DNA from: Clostridium tunisiense TJ
GTDB lineage: Bacteria > Bacillota > Clostridia > Clostridiales > Clostridiaceae
Reading direction: 5' to 3'
NCBI RefSeq assembly: GCF_000300195.1
Contig: NZ_AMQH01000012.1
Coordinates: 248,001 to 312,000, forward strand
DNA: 64,000 nt
Shown piece after piece: positions 1 through 9,124 of the stretch; within the stretch, counting starts at the first letter, position 1; each line of letters begins with the position of its first letter. The notes under the pieces are model-generated. The model saw only the letters and a program-made list of their open reading frames with translations. It had not been told where the DNA came from and searched no databases. The position numbers and the translations under genes are program-made.

Positions 1-2
1 AT

Positions 3-602
3 AAATGGGAGGAAATTTCTTGGCAATTAGAACAAGTTGTAGGATATTATGAGGACGAAGATAATACTATTGAAAAATCAAAACTTTATAATCTTTATTT
101 AATACTTGAAAAGTTTAGGGTGGAAGAAGATGACTTTAAAAGAGTATGTGTGAGTGAAATTAATGCGCAATGCGTTTTAAATAGATTTGTACCTGAAGTG
201 ATAGAAAACCTATATAAATTAATTGAGAGATTAAGGGACAATAGCTATTTCAAAGTGGATTCATTTGATATTGGTAAGTTAGTTGAATATAAGGATATAT
301 ATGGGGAGGAAACAAGGTTAACTAGTACTGGAATGATTTCTCCGCGCAGAGGAGAAATAGATACTATAGAACTTAATATGCACGTTGAAGATAGGTTAGT
401 TGAAAGTGGTATTATAGAAAAACAGTATTTTGATTATTGCATTCATGAAGATCAAGGGTATGCTATGCCTGAAATAGAAGATTATTTAGACGTTAAAGTA
501 GATAATTTGAGTAGTGAAATACTAAATAAGTTTGAAGAGGAAATACAGGTATTAGACGAGGTGATTCAAATTCTTGAAGGGGAATTTGCTGAGTTTTTCT
601 AG
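3..602 (+). CDS. Unidentified protein, 5' end cut by window edge
   Basis: The frame is open from the first complete codon of the window to a TAG at 600-602, so at least 199 codons are visible and the true start lies outside. A GTG at 120 could act as a start, but no good ribosome binding site precedes it and the upstream frame reads like normal protein (KWEEISWQLEQVVGYYED), so I treat the gene as truncated by the edge. The product is acidic, without signal peptide or membrane segment, and ends in a probably helical stretch rich in Glu and Ile (about residues 130-160 counted from the GTG). I do not recognise the family. The AT-rich DNA that follows and the accessory character of the next gene suggest a variable region. 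Confidence 0.6.
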   Translation, partial: KWEEISWQLEQVVGYYEDEDNTIEKSKLYNLYLILEKFRVEEDDFKRVCVSEINAQCVLNRFVPEVIENLYKLIERLRDNSYFKVDSFDIGKLVEYKDIYGEETRLTSTGMISPRRGEIDTIELNMHVEDRLVESGIIEKQYFDYCIHEDQGYAMPEIEDYLDVKVDNLSSEILNKFEEEIQVLDEVIQILEGEFAEFF

Positions 603-976
603 TAATGAATAACTTTTAAGGGGGATTTTGTAGAAGGCTAATTGTAGTATGTTTATGAATATTAATGCATAGGTCTTAAAAATATAGATATAAGTAACCA
701 ATGAGTATGCTTTTTATTAAGGCGGAGTTTCCTTTCATTCATGTAACCATTAGGCTAATAATGTGAATTTAAGGTTTATTTATATAAAATATTAATTTAT
801 TGAGTTGTTTATTATTAAATTATGAAGAAAATTTATAAAAATGAAATCTACAAATCAGAAATTGAAATATAGATTTTTTATAAAGTAACAAGCTAGTGAC
901 TTTTTTCTTATTTTAAAAAATCTTGGGATTATCTGAACAAATCTAATTATTTGTCGAATTAAGAAAGGAAAAAAAT
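603..976. other. Intergenic, no gene seen
   Basis: About 370 AT-rich bases without a credible reading frame. A weak stem (AAAGTAAC near 883, GTGACTTT near 896) followed by a T-run could be a terminator, but it sits 280 bases after the upstream stop. GAAAGGA just before 977 is the ribosome binding site of the next gene. Confidence 0.5.
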
Positions 977-2476
977 ATGGGATATTTACGTGAAGTAGAG
1001 AGCTTTTTTGATTCTATTCAAAATAATAGTGCAAGAAGTTTAAGCTACGATCGACTAATCAAGAGCTTTCTTCAATACATGGGCCAAGAGTATGGGTATG
1101 GTGAAGAGTGCTATCGTAAAGATTTTAATGAAGAAAATTTAGACTATAAAGATTTTAATGAATATATTTATAAATATTATATGGGTCTTAATAGAGATTT
1201 ACGGGGGGAATATGAAAATGTTGAGAGAGAAGCCAAGGAGCGCATTAAATTGTACGAAGAATGCGTCAATAATCTGAGTAATAAGGTGAAATCTATTTCA
1301 TCAAGCGAAAAATACACAAGGGAAAAATATAAATTTTTTCTTAATATAAATGTAGAGTTGTTGGAAAAAGCAAAGAAAGCCAGAGAAAAAGCAAATATTT
1401 TTCAGAGGGCACTAACCAATTGTCGCGAAAAACCAGGTTGGGGTTGGAGCATTTGGTCCTATGATAATACTTTTAGCGATATTCAGCAATATGTTCATAT
1501 TGATTGGAAATCAAAAATCAATTTTTTAGAAGCAAGTATCAAACAAGGAAGAGAACTTACAGAAAAAAAACATTCTGATTATGAACAATATTTAATTTTA
1601 TTCAAAAACTATATTAATGAGCACAATATTTTGGAAAAACTTTTATGTATCTCATCGAGAAATTATTATTTACAAAACAGGCAAGAGATTATAAAGGAAG
1701 CTATCGATCTATTTGAAGCTGGGAATTATACTCCATTTGTGTATATGCTTGTTCCTCAAATAGAAGGATTGTTTGATGTCTATAAAACTGTATTGGGAAT
1801 AAATAATGAAGAAATGCATAATGGTCTTGTAGACAAATTGAACGTAATTAATGATCAACAAAGACTCTGGGGATATGTATATTATGCATTCGAGTTTCCA
1901 GTATTACGCAATAATATTGCACATGGAAACATGGTGACTATCACGGCTGAAATGGCATACGATACGCTAATGGACATTTTCTACTTATTTCACGAGATAG
2001 AATCCAATGATAGAGAATACAAAATCATTCTAGATTTTTTAGAAACATTCACATGCAAACATTTCGATAAAGACAATGCTTATGTATTAAAGTATTTTAG
2101 TAGTGATTTGCAATGTGAAGAAAACTTAAGATGGTTAGAGAAATGTTTAGACGGAAACTATGATAGTATGCTAGCATGGTATAACCATGCAGATACTTTG
2201 AATAATCTCAAAGAACTTTTCAAATCTGATAAATTTAGAATTTCAATATATGATTATGAGCCTCTTGAAACAAGTGGTGAAGAAGAGTTAGAAGGAAAAC
2301 AATATAGCAGTATAAGAATCAACAGAGAATTGGAGAATTATATTCCTCTTTTAAATCTTTTAAAAAACTATATAAATTTTCCTCAAAGATGGATGTCTGA
2401 TGTCGAGCAAAGGATTCATGATATTAGTGAGAAAGATAAAGAGAGTGATCAATTAATAAGTAATTTGGGCTTGTAG
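977..2476 (+). CDS. Large protein with a HEPN-like RxxxxH motif
   Basis: A 499-residue soluble protein with no signal peptide. It starts at ATG 977 behind GAAAGGA. The first 230 residues are highly charged and probably helical or coiled coil (for example EREAKERIKLYEECVNNL). A second part contains PFVYMLVPQIEGLFDVYKTV and, at residues 311-316, R-N-N-I-A-H followed by G (RNNIAHG). An Arg-x4-6-His motif after a helical 'PxxE' segment is the signature of HEPN-superfamily domains, many of which are RNases in toxin-antitoxin, abortive-infection or other defence systems. That assignment is inference from one motif; I do not recognise the whole protein. It stands alone, with a strong hairpin terminator 145 bases downstream. 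A non-catalytic HEPN scaffold or an unrelated helical protein remain possible. Confidence 0.75.
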   Translation: MGYLREVESFFDSIQNNSARSLSYDRLIKSFLQYMGQEYGYGEECYRKDFNEENLDYKDFNEYIYKYYMGLNRDLRGEYENVEREAKERIKLYEECVNNLSNKVKSISSSEKYTREKYKFFLNINVELLEKAKKAREKANIFQRALTNCREKPGWGWSIWSYDNTFSDIQQYVHIDWKSKINFLEASIKQGRELTEKKHSDYEQYLILFKNYINEHNILEKLLCISSRNYYLQNRQEIIKEAIDLFEAGNYTPFVYMLVPQIEGLFDVYKTVLGINNEEMHNGLVDKLNVINDQQRLWGYVYYAFEFPVLRNNIAHGNMVTITAEMAYDTLMDIFYLFHEIESNDREYKIILDFLETFTCKHFDKDNAYVLKYFSSDLQCEENLRWLEKCLDGNYDSMLAWYNHADTLNNLKELFKSDKFRISIYDYEPLETSGEEELEGKQYSSIRINRELENYIPLLNLLKNYINFPQRWMSDVEQRIHDISEKDKESDQLISNLGL

Positions 2477-2621
2477 AAAAGTATTCCAATTTGAGTTGTT
2501 AAATTGATTATAGCTAGCATAACAGGAGGCTCCACAAATTCCAATTTGTCTCAGAAATCAAGAATCGTAATTTGTTTTATAGTTTTCTCATAATGTTAAT
2601 GAGCAATTATATAAATTATTT

Positions 2622-2658
2622 AAAGCATGTTAGCTTTAAAGAACTAACATGCTTTTTA
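2622..2658. terminator. Perfect 12-bp hairpin terminator
   Basis: AAAGCATGTTAG (2622-2633) pairs exactly with CTAACATGCTTT (2644-2655) around a 10-base loop, with T-rich flanks on both strands. It lies between two convergent genes (977-2476 on + and 2717-3298 on -), so it probably works in both directions. Confidence 0.8.
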
Positions 2659-2716
2659 AAGAAAAAAGTTATTCTTTAATGCATCTAAGTTTATATTTTT
2701 TCATATTAAAAATTAG

Positions 2717-3298
2717 TTATATAATACAATTTTCTTTAGTAATGGTCTCCTTTAATTTACTTAGCACAGTATTTTTCATATTAGTAGCTTTTACATAAGA
2801 AATACCTTTCAAGTCAGAATACAGTTTTAGTGAATGCGTTTTAAAATATACAAACTCTATAAGTTCTAGTTCATCTCTATTTAGATTTTTAAGCGCTACT
2901 TTTAATTTTTTATTAAGGGCAGATTTATATATTTCATCTTCAACAAAGTCCATATCATAGGATAGGACATGCTCTAAGTTGTCATTCAAAATTAAGGTCT
3001 TAGGACCTTCTCTATTATCTCTTCTTATAGAAATTCTAATTAAATTATTTATGGAATTCTTTATGGCATTGGTGGCATAGGCTACAAATCTATGTTTTTC
3101 GGGGGAGTATACTTTTACACATTTAAACAGGGTTTGGTAGCATTCATTTTTCAGGTCTTCAAATTCAAAGCCGTTGACATGGGATTTTTTACATAGGTTT
3201 AATATAAAGGGCTTAAATTCCTTTGCAAGTTCTTCTTTGGCTTTTTCGTTACCAACTTTTGAAAGTAGCACTAAGTTCTCAATTTTTGAAAAGTTCAT
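2717..3298 (-). CDS. Sigma-70 family factor, TcdR/BotR/UviA-like
   Basis: A 193-residue protein with sigma-70 region 2 features: a helical N-terminus (NFSKIENLVLLSKVGNEKAK), an FEDLKNECYQTLFKCV segment, and FVAYATNAIKNSINNLIRIS, which looks like the region 2.3/2.4 -10 recognition helix. The C-terminal part (LNRDELELIEFVYFKTHSLK ... SYVKATNMKNTVLSKLKE) fits region 4. The length matches the small clostridial alternative sigma factors (TcdR/BotR/UviA type) that control toxin or bacteriocin genes. I chose the ATG at 3296-3298 because a strong GAGAGGAG lies just upstream; a longer frame to 3385 would overlap the divergent gene and has no such site. It is transcribed away from an amidase/LysM lysin whose start is 68 bases off, so a regulatory link is plausible but inferred. 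A phage-type sigma factor is the main alternative. Confidence 0.8.
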   Translation of the reverse strand: MNFSKIENLVLLSKVGNEKAKEELAKEFKPFILNLCKKSHVNGFEFEDLKNECYQTLFKCVKVYSPEKHRFVAYATNAIKNSINNLIRISIRRDNREGPKTLILNDNLEHVLSYDMDFVEDEIYKSALNKKLKVALKNLNRDELELIEFVYFKTHSLKLYSDLKGISYVKATNMKNTVLSKLKETITKENCII

Positions 3299-3366
3299 TT
3301 TGATTCTCCTCTCAACATGAAATTTATGCTCTAGTGGCATATATCTTTTCAGAGGAGGTTGATAGT
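3299..3366. promoter_or_regulatory. Divergent intergenic region, sigma factor / lysin
   Basis: 68 bases separate the two divergent start codons (3298 on -, 3367 on +). Both strong ribosome binding sites lie in it (GAGAGGAG on -, AGAGGAGG on +), so the two promoters must overlap or extend into the opposite genes. No sigma-A consensus is obvious, which would fit recognition by the adjacent alternative sigma factor; that is inference. Confidence 0.45.
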
Positions 3367-4086
3367 ATGAGTAGCACAATAACATTAGCTATAGATATAG
3401 GCCATAATGCTCCTTATGATATTGGAGCAATGGGGATAGAGAGTGAGGATAAGTTAAATCTTGAAGTGGGTTCAAGACTTATTAGAAAATGTATCATAGC
3501 CGGAATAAGAGTTGTAGATTGCATGGCTAAAGGTGTCACTAGTCATGGAGAGTCATTAAGAAAGAGAGTTTTAGCAGCTAATAGTGAGGATGCAGACTAT
3601 TTTATATCCATTCATCACAATGCTTGCCCAGGGGGATATGGTACTGAGGTACTTTGCTATCCAGAGGAAAGAGCTGAAAACTTCGCGAAGGCTATTCTAC
3701 CTGAGATTGTGGAACTTGGCTTTAGAAATAGGGGAGTTAAGCATAGACCAGATTTATATGTGCTTAAGAAAACCAAAATGCCTGCAATATTAGTTGAATG
3801 TGCCTTTTGTGATAGTGAAATTGATATGAAAAACTATAATACAGAAGCCATGGCTGAAGCAATTTTTAGGGGGATTTGCAAGTTCTTCAATATTAGTATG
3901 GAATATAAAGAAGAGAATCCTAAGCAACAAGTTATTGATAACAGTATTTATCACACAGTAGTTTCTGGAGACACCCTATGGGCATTAACTAGAAAATATG
4001 GAGTTACCCTTTGTAGCATTATAGAATTAAACAATATTAAGAATGTAGACCTCATCTATCCAGGGCAAAAGCTAAGAATAAAATAA
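3367..4086 (+). CDS. N-acetylmuramoyl-L-alanine amidase with C-terminal LysM
   Basis: A 239-residue cell-wall hydrolase. The amidase_3 domain fills about residues 4-175: DIGHNA holds the first zinc ligand, IHHNA the second His, and ILVECAF the catalytic Glu. After a short linker a single LysM peptidoglycan-binding domain occupies the last 45 residues (TVVSGDTLWALTRKYGVTL ... PGQKLRIK). I start at ATG 3367 behind AGAGGAGG; the in-frame ATG at 3334 lacks a site. There is no signal peptide, so the protein resembles a phage-type endolysin or a lytic enzyme released by another route. No holin is adjacent. Its neighbour, divergent by 68 bases, is a small alternative sigma factor, an arrangement reminiscent of toxin or bacteriocin release modules. 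Its role in phage release, sporulation or mother-cell lysis is not decidable here. Confidence 0.92.
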   Translation: MSSTITLAIDIGHNAPYDIGAMGIESEDKLNLEVGSRLIRKCIIAGIRVVDCMAKGVTSHGESLRKRVLAANSEDADYFISIHHNACPGGYGTEVLCYPEERAENFAKAILPEIVELGFRNRGVKHRPDLYVLKKTKMPAILVECAFCDSEIDMKNYNTEAMAEAIFRGICKFFNISMEYKEENPKQQVIDNSIYHTVVSGDTLWALTRKYGVTLCSIIELNNIKNVDLIYPGQKLRIK

Positions 4087-4230
4087 TATATGGTACTTTA
4101 TTGTAAGTAGCAAATGGTAAGTTTCGATTATGTAGTAATAAGCATTAATTTGTTTAATGTCATGTAGAATGGTTAGGTAAGTAGTAAAACTACATTTGGT
4201 TTTTCAAATATAAAACTTCATAAAAAAGCT

Positions 4231-4404
4231 TTCTGTAAAGTCAATGGAGGATTGCTCTTGGGTAGAGCATATTGACTTTACAGAATTTCCCCTATAAGGT
4301 GGGTAGCAGGCGATAGAAGAAATAGTTAAATTTAAACTTTCTTCATCGCCTTGTTTATTTTATAGGGAAAAGCGCTAAGGAGGCCCTTGGACATAGGCTC
4401 CTGA
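4231..4404 (+). ncRNA. Candidate structured RNA with long hairpin and nested stems
   Basis: TTCTGTAAAGTCAAT (4231-4245) pairs perfectly with ATTGACTTTACAGAA (4271-4285). Directly after it, TTTCCCTATAA-like sequence (from 4286) can pair with TTATAGGGAAA (4360-4370), enclosing AGGCGAT (4308-4314) with ATCGCCT (4345-4351). A fourth stem is AGGAG..CC with GG.CTCCT (about 4378-4404). The conserved-looking single-stranded GGTGGGTAGC lies inside. There is no credible reading frame and GC content is above the surrounding DNA. This is the build of a structured non-coding RNA of about 175 bases; I cannot match it to a known family from memory. The strand is assumed from the GU-tolerant pairings and the downstream gene. 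Confidence 0.45.
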
Positions 4405-4597
4405 AGAAATTGAAGTAGGATGCAGCTTTAATTATATGAGGATAATTATTTGGATTTCTATACTATAATTATAGAGTAAATATATGGAAAATTCAAACTA
4501 ATGTTTGCATTTTTCTATGATATTTAGGTATGTTAATTTTATAAAGATGAAACTAGATATTAAGAATTAGAGTTTGCTTTAATTTATGATTTCGTGC

Positions 4598-4668
4598 ACT
4601 TAACCACGCCTTGAGGCAAAAGGTTGTTCAAGGTGGACTTGCCCTGGGCATGTCCAAGTGGTTTTTGT
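4598..4668 (+). ncRNA. Candidate three-way-junction RNA or leader element
   Basis: An outer stem AACCAC (4602-4607) / GTGGTT (4658-4663) encloses two hairpins: CCTTGA (4609-4614) / TCAAGG (4628-4633) and GGAC (4635-4638) / GTCC (4652-4655) with an inner TGC/GCA. A T-run follows at 4662-4666. The CCAC can also pair with GTGG inside the first arm, so two exclusive folds exist. It may be a terminator, a leader element for the NTPase gene at 5073, or part of the same transcript as 4231-4404. Confidence 0.35.
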
Positions 4669-5072
4669 AGGGGGGGATTTATAATAATGTAGGAGCTATA
4701 TCAAAGAACATGGTTTAGACAAGCTTTCGTTGTGAGGATTTTTATTGGAGTGTATTAATATTGTGGTGGAGAATTTTAAAGGTGGGTTTGGTAAGAAAAG
4801 TTACAGGAGCATGGACAGCTTGTTTAAAAATTCTACTGTTGCAGGTTACATTAAATTGCACACGTTTATAATAAAGATATATTTTTATAATTCATGTATA
4901 ATTTATAAAGGAATATATACTTATTTGTAGAATAATGGAATTAGAAGTAAATACTAACACAAAGTGCTATTACTTGTAATAAAATGTAACAATATGGCTA
5001 AGCAGATAAATTATTTTTAAAAAATTATTGAATTAAGTTAAGTTTTAATATTAAATAGGAGAGATAAAATTA
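4669..5072. other. Intergenic, no supported gene
   Basis: About 400 AT-rich bases before the NTPase gene. A 61-codon frame (4745-4930) has no homology I can see and poor codon content, so I do not call it. The NTPase ribosome binding site AGGAGAG lies at 5058-5064. Confidence 0.5.
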
Positions 5073-8000
5073 ATGATGAATATAGAACTAACAAAATATA
5101 TTAATAAATATAAAAAAAGGATTATGTATTTTAAAAATTTTAGAAATAAATTTATTAAATTAACAAGGAGAATAATATTTAATTTTAGGAAAAAAAATAT
5201 AAATACATATTATTCTGATTTATTACCCAAAGATGAAGTAAAAGGAGTTGAGGCATATCATGAAGCACTAGACTGGGCAATTAAAAAGAATAAAAAAATT
5301 AAAAATATTGCTATATCTGGTCCATATGGTGCCGGTAAAAGTACTATAATTGAGAGTTATGTTAAAAAAGCGAAGATTAAAAGTAATAAATTATTAAGAA
5401 TTTCATTAGCTACTTTTCAGCCTATAGATAAAGATGATCTTGAAAAGAAAAAGCTTATAGAAAAAAGCATTCTGGAACAGATGATTTACAAAGTTGATGG
5501 AAAGAAAACACCATTTTCAAGATTTAAAAAGATAAGTAAAATATCAATAAGTACTGTTTGGTTTAGTATGGTAGTAATAGGATTATTAATGCTGAGCAAA
5601 TGGATGCTTATGAATAAGAGTATTATTTCAACAACTCAAGAGTATTTATCTAATCTTAAGATTGACGATGTTTTTTCATTACTAAAAGGTAGCTGGTTAC
5701 TAGTTACTACTTATGTGACTTTTGGAGTTTCGCTGATTATTGTACTATATTATTTGATGAATTATATACTTAAAAGTATAAAAATTTCTAAGATTAAATT
5801 TACTAAAGTTGAGATAGAGGTAGGAAAAGAACCTAATGAATCTATTTATAACAAATATTTAGATGAATTACTATACTTTTTTGAGGAAACAAAATATCAA
5901 ATTGTAATATTTGAGGATATTGATAGATTTGATAATTCAGATATTTTTATGAATTTAAGAGAAGTAAACAGTTTTATAAATAACTACGAAAAAATTCGAA
6001 GAAGAGTAATATTTTTATATGCAATTAAGGATGATATGTTCTGTGACAGAGATCGTACAAAGTTTTTTGATTTTATAATACCAGTTATCCCATTCGTAGA
6101 TGCTTATAACTCAAGGCAGGTGGTTTTAAATGCGTTTGATAAAATATTTACCTTAGATATTAGAAAGCCATCTGAAAGATTAATCAAGGATATTACTATA
6201 TTTTTAGATGATATGAGAATGTTAACTAATATAATAAATGAATATATAGTTTACTATAAACAAACAAGTCCTTTACTGGATCCAGACAAATTATTTTCGA
6301 TTATTGTATACAAAAATACATTTCCAGAAGATTTTCATAAATTACAGTACAACAATGGGTATGTTAAGAATGTTTTTGATAAAAAGAATGTTATTATTGA
6401 AAAAGAAATAGGAAATCTTGAGCAAAAAATTATACATATTGAGAAACTAATAGAAACTTCTAATTCTATTGTTTTAAGGCGCAAAGATGATATAATAGCT
6501 TTGTTTGTGAGAAGCTGGAAAAGTAGAGGCATTTCATCTGTTAATTTAAGTAAAAATAGTAATGATTATGTTGATATTGAAAGAGATGATTTTATTAGTA
6601 GAATACAAGATTTCGATTTCACTCAGCAAATTAATGTTTACGGAAATAGTAGACATACTTCTTACTCATATGATGAATTTTTTACCGCATTTGGAGTTTA
6701 TGATAATTTATTTCATATGATTGAATCAATAGAATTAAAAAATGAAGAAACTATGCAAAGAAAAAAGGATGAGTTAAGGGGATATATAGAAGAAAAAAAT
6801 GATCTTAGAATAATTTCACTAAAAAATCTAGTTAATAAATATGATTGTAATGAAATTTTTGATGAAGTTAAGAATTTTGAAATACTTATGTTCCTAATGA
6901 AAAAAGGACACATTGATGAACATTATCGACTATACATTTCATATTTTCGTGAAGGAGCTATATCATTCAGGGATATTCGATTCATCAGAGCTATTAAAGG
7001 TTGTATGCCAACATTTGAATTTAATTATGAACTAAATAATATTGAGGAGATAATTAAAGAAATTTCAGACGATGAGTTAAAATCTGAAGCAGTATTAAAT
7101 TATTATCTGGTAAATTATATTCTGAGTAATTTATCAACTCAAAGAGGGAGATTTAATATAATTCTTAGGGAGCTTGTAAAAAACATTGACTTGAGAATAG
7201 AGTTTATAGATCAATTTTGTATAATGTCTACTTATGCAGATATTCTTATTAAAGAGATATGTAAAGAATATTATGGGTTTTTCAATTTCATAGTTAATAA
7301 ATCTAATTTTGATAATAAAAAAATTGATCAATTTTTCGTATATATTGTAAAATCATGTGAACTGAGTACACTTATATCACTAAATGAAGGACAAGTTTTA
7401 AAACATTATATTGAAAATACTCCTCACATATTGAAGCTGGTTTATACAAATGATGTGTCAGAAAAGTTTAAAGAAATTATCAAGAAACTTGATATAAAAT
7501 TTAGTTTGTTAGATTATCAAACAATGCGAGATGAAAACGATAACAAAGAAACACGAAAAGATATTCTCATAAAATATATTTTAGATAATGAAATGTTTAT
7601 GATGAATGAAAGTATGATAAGGTTTTTTTATATCCATTTTACAAATTGTAGTCAAGAAAGTATGGAATTATTTGAAGCAAAAAATTATTCAGCTATTAAA
7701 GGGCTTGAAGACAAAACTTTATTTAACTACATCGAGAATAATTTATCAGAATACCTAAATAGCGTATTTTTAAAGTTACAGAATAACTTATACGAAACAG
7801 CAAATGTAGTAGAAAATTTCTTAAAAAATGAAGATATAGAAGATAAAATAAGAACACTAATCATTATTAGAGTTAAGTTTGTTATTAATAATTTCAAGTG
7901 CATTCCAACATTTTTATGGGATACTATAATTGAAAACGCTAAATGGGATATTAACTGGTTCAATATTATTAGCTATTTTGAAAGATTCGAAGAGCTTAAT

Positions 8001-8849
8001 AATACAATTATTTCTCTGCTTAATAAAAAGGAGGTTTATGGAAAATTACTTACTACTAATATAGGTGAAATCCAGGGAATTCAAGAATTTTCTAAAGAAG
8101 TTTTAGAAAGTTTATACCAATACTTATATGAAAATGAAAATCTCAGTGACGAGTTTTTTAAAAAAATTCAAAGTGTTATTCCTGTTTATTATAAATATAC
8201 GGGAGGTAAGATGTTATCTCATAGAAGAATGGAATTAATCATAGATGGTGAAAATATGGAGTTTACAACTAATAACTTAAGTTATCTCAAAGAGCACTAT
8301 GGTAAGTTATTCCAAAAGTGGACATATTGCAATATTGATAAGTTCATTGAAAATATCCAGGATATGCAATTGGGTATTGAAGACATTATAATTTATTTAC
8401 AAGAATTTACAATTAACAAATCAGCCAAAGTGAAGCTTGTTAATTCTAGAAAGGAATTAATACTGGAAAACTTGGACGATGAGATACTTATAAAATCTAT
8501 TTTTGATTTAAATGATCAAGAAATAATTAATGAGATGGATCCATTAGTATTAGAGGCATTAATTGGATGTGAAGAGTTTTTTGAAGATAGAGTATTTTTG
8601 CTAGGTAATATTATAAATAACTTAAATTTGAGTGATATAAGTAAGTATTTAAGCAAGTTTGGGCAACCATTAAACTTATTATCAGAAAAAGGAAATGAAG
8701 AATCTAAAGATTTACTACTTGATAAAAGCAAGGACATTGCAGATATTTTGGAGAAGTTGGTTAAATGCAACTATTTAAAATCCTTTAAAGAAACTAGAGA
8801 AGGTTATTCTATAGTGGTTAGCCAAAAAGAGGTAATGGTTAAGGATTAG
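5073..8849 (+). CDS. YobI-family membrane P-loop NTPase
   Basis: A 1258-residue protein beginning MMNIELT behind AGGAGAG. A Walker A motif GPYGAGKST is at residues 83-91 and a Walker B-like VIFEDIDRFD near 277-287. Between them lie two membrane segments (about residues 158-180, TVWFSMVVIGLLMLSKWML, and 208-232, VTFGVSLIIVLYYLMNYIL). An NTPase interrupted by two helices that anchor it in the membrane is typical of the YobI family, related to KAP-type NTPases. The remaining 850 residues are helical and without a recognised domain. The family is found sporadically in accessory islands and a defence or inter-bacterial role has been considered, but nothing here proves it. The gene is monocistronic, followed by a hairpin at 8895. 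Base composition is very AT-rich even for this window. Confidence 0.85.
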   Translation: MMNIELTKYINKYKKRIMYFKNFRNKFIKLTRRIIFNFRKKNINTYYSDLLPKDEVKGVEAYHEALDWAIKKNKKIKNIAISGPYGAGKSTIIESYVKKAKIKSNKLLRISLATFQPIDKDDLEKKKLIEKSILEQMIYKVDGKKTPFSRFKKISKISISTVWFSMVVIGLLMLSKWMLMNKSIISTTQEYLSNLKIDDVFSLLKGSWLLVTTYVTFGVSLIIVLYYLMNYILKSIKISKIKFTKVEIEVGKEPNESIYNKYLDELLYFFEETKYQIVIFEDIDRFDNSDIFMNLREVNSFINNYEKIRRRVIFLYAIKDDMFCDRDRTKFFDFIIPVIPFVDAYNSRQVVLNAFDKIFTLDIRKPSERLIKDITIFLDDMRMLTNIINEYIVYYKQTSPLLDPDKLFSIIVYKNTFPEDFHKLQYNNGYVKNVFDKKNVIIEKEIGNLEQKIIHIEKLIETSNSIVLRRKDDIIALFVRSWKSRGISSVNLSKNSNDYVDIERDDFISRIQDFDFTQQINVYGNSRHTSYSYDEFFTAFGVYDNLFHMIESIELKNEETMQRKKDELRGYIEEKNDLRIISLKNLVNKYDCNEIFDEVKNFEILMFLMKKGHIDEHYRLYISYFREGAISFRDIRFIRAIKGCMPTFEFNYELNNIEEIIKEISDDELKSEAVLNYYLVNYILSNLSTQRGRFNIILRELVKNIDLRIEFIDQFCIMSTYADILIKEICKEYYGFFNFIVNKSNFDNKKIDQFFVYIVKSCELSTLISLNEGQVLKHYIENTPHILKLVYTNDVSEKFKEIIKKLDIKFSLLDYQTMRDENDNKETRKDILIKYILDNEMFMMNESMIRFFYIHFTNCSQESMELFEAKNYSAIKGLEDKTLFNYIENNLSEYLNSVFLKLQNNLYETANVVENFLKNEDIEDKIRTLIIIRVKFVINNFKCIPTFLWDTIIENAKWDINWFNIISYFERFEELNNTIISLLNKKEVYGKLLTTNIGEIQGIQEFSKEVLESLYQYLYENENLSDEFFKKIQSVIPVYYKYTGGKMLSHRRMELIIDGENMEFTTNNLSYLKEHYGKLFQKWTYCNIDKFIENIQDMQLGIEDIIIYLQEFTINKSAKVKLVNSRKELILENLDDEILIKSIFDLNDQEIINEMDPLVLEALIGCEEFFEDRVFLLGNIINNLNLSDISKYLSKFGQPLNLLSEKGNEESKDLLLDKSKDIADILEKLVKCNYLKSFKETREGYSIVVSQKEVMVKD

Positions 8850-8894
8850 TAGTAGTAGAGTAATTTATAGTAACTTGATATAGCTTGAAAATAA

Positions 8895-8929
8895 ATCAGA
8901 CTGGTAGATTTTAATCTTACCAGTTTGAT
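8895..8929 (+). terminator. Imperfect hairpin after NTPase gene
   Basis: ATCAGACTGGTAGATT (8895-8910) pairs with AATCTTACCAGTTTGAT (8913-8929) with one bulge and one G-U pair. The T-run is weak, so termination is probable rather than certain. Confidence 0.55.
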
Positions 8930-9124
8930 GTCAGTCGCTATATAAAAATAATACTTTTTATACATTCACACAGCTTTTTATTCATTTACTCTTAAAGTAA
9001 GTAAAACCATGGGTTAAGCATAGATTTAACTATATAGATTTGAACAGATTTATACGTACCTTTTCAAACACAGAACTCGTCTTAAGGATTTTTTAAAGTT
9101 ATAATGCTTAGATGGGTTTCTTAA

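Noticed and set aside
4745..4930. 61-codon reading frame before the NTPase gene
   Set aside because: TTG start without a convincing site, unusual composition and no recognisable fold; it lies beside candidate structured RNAs.
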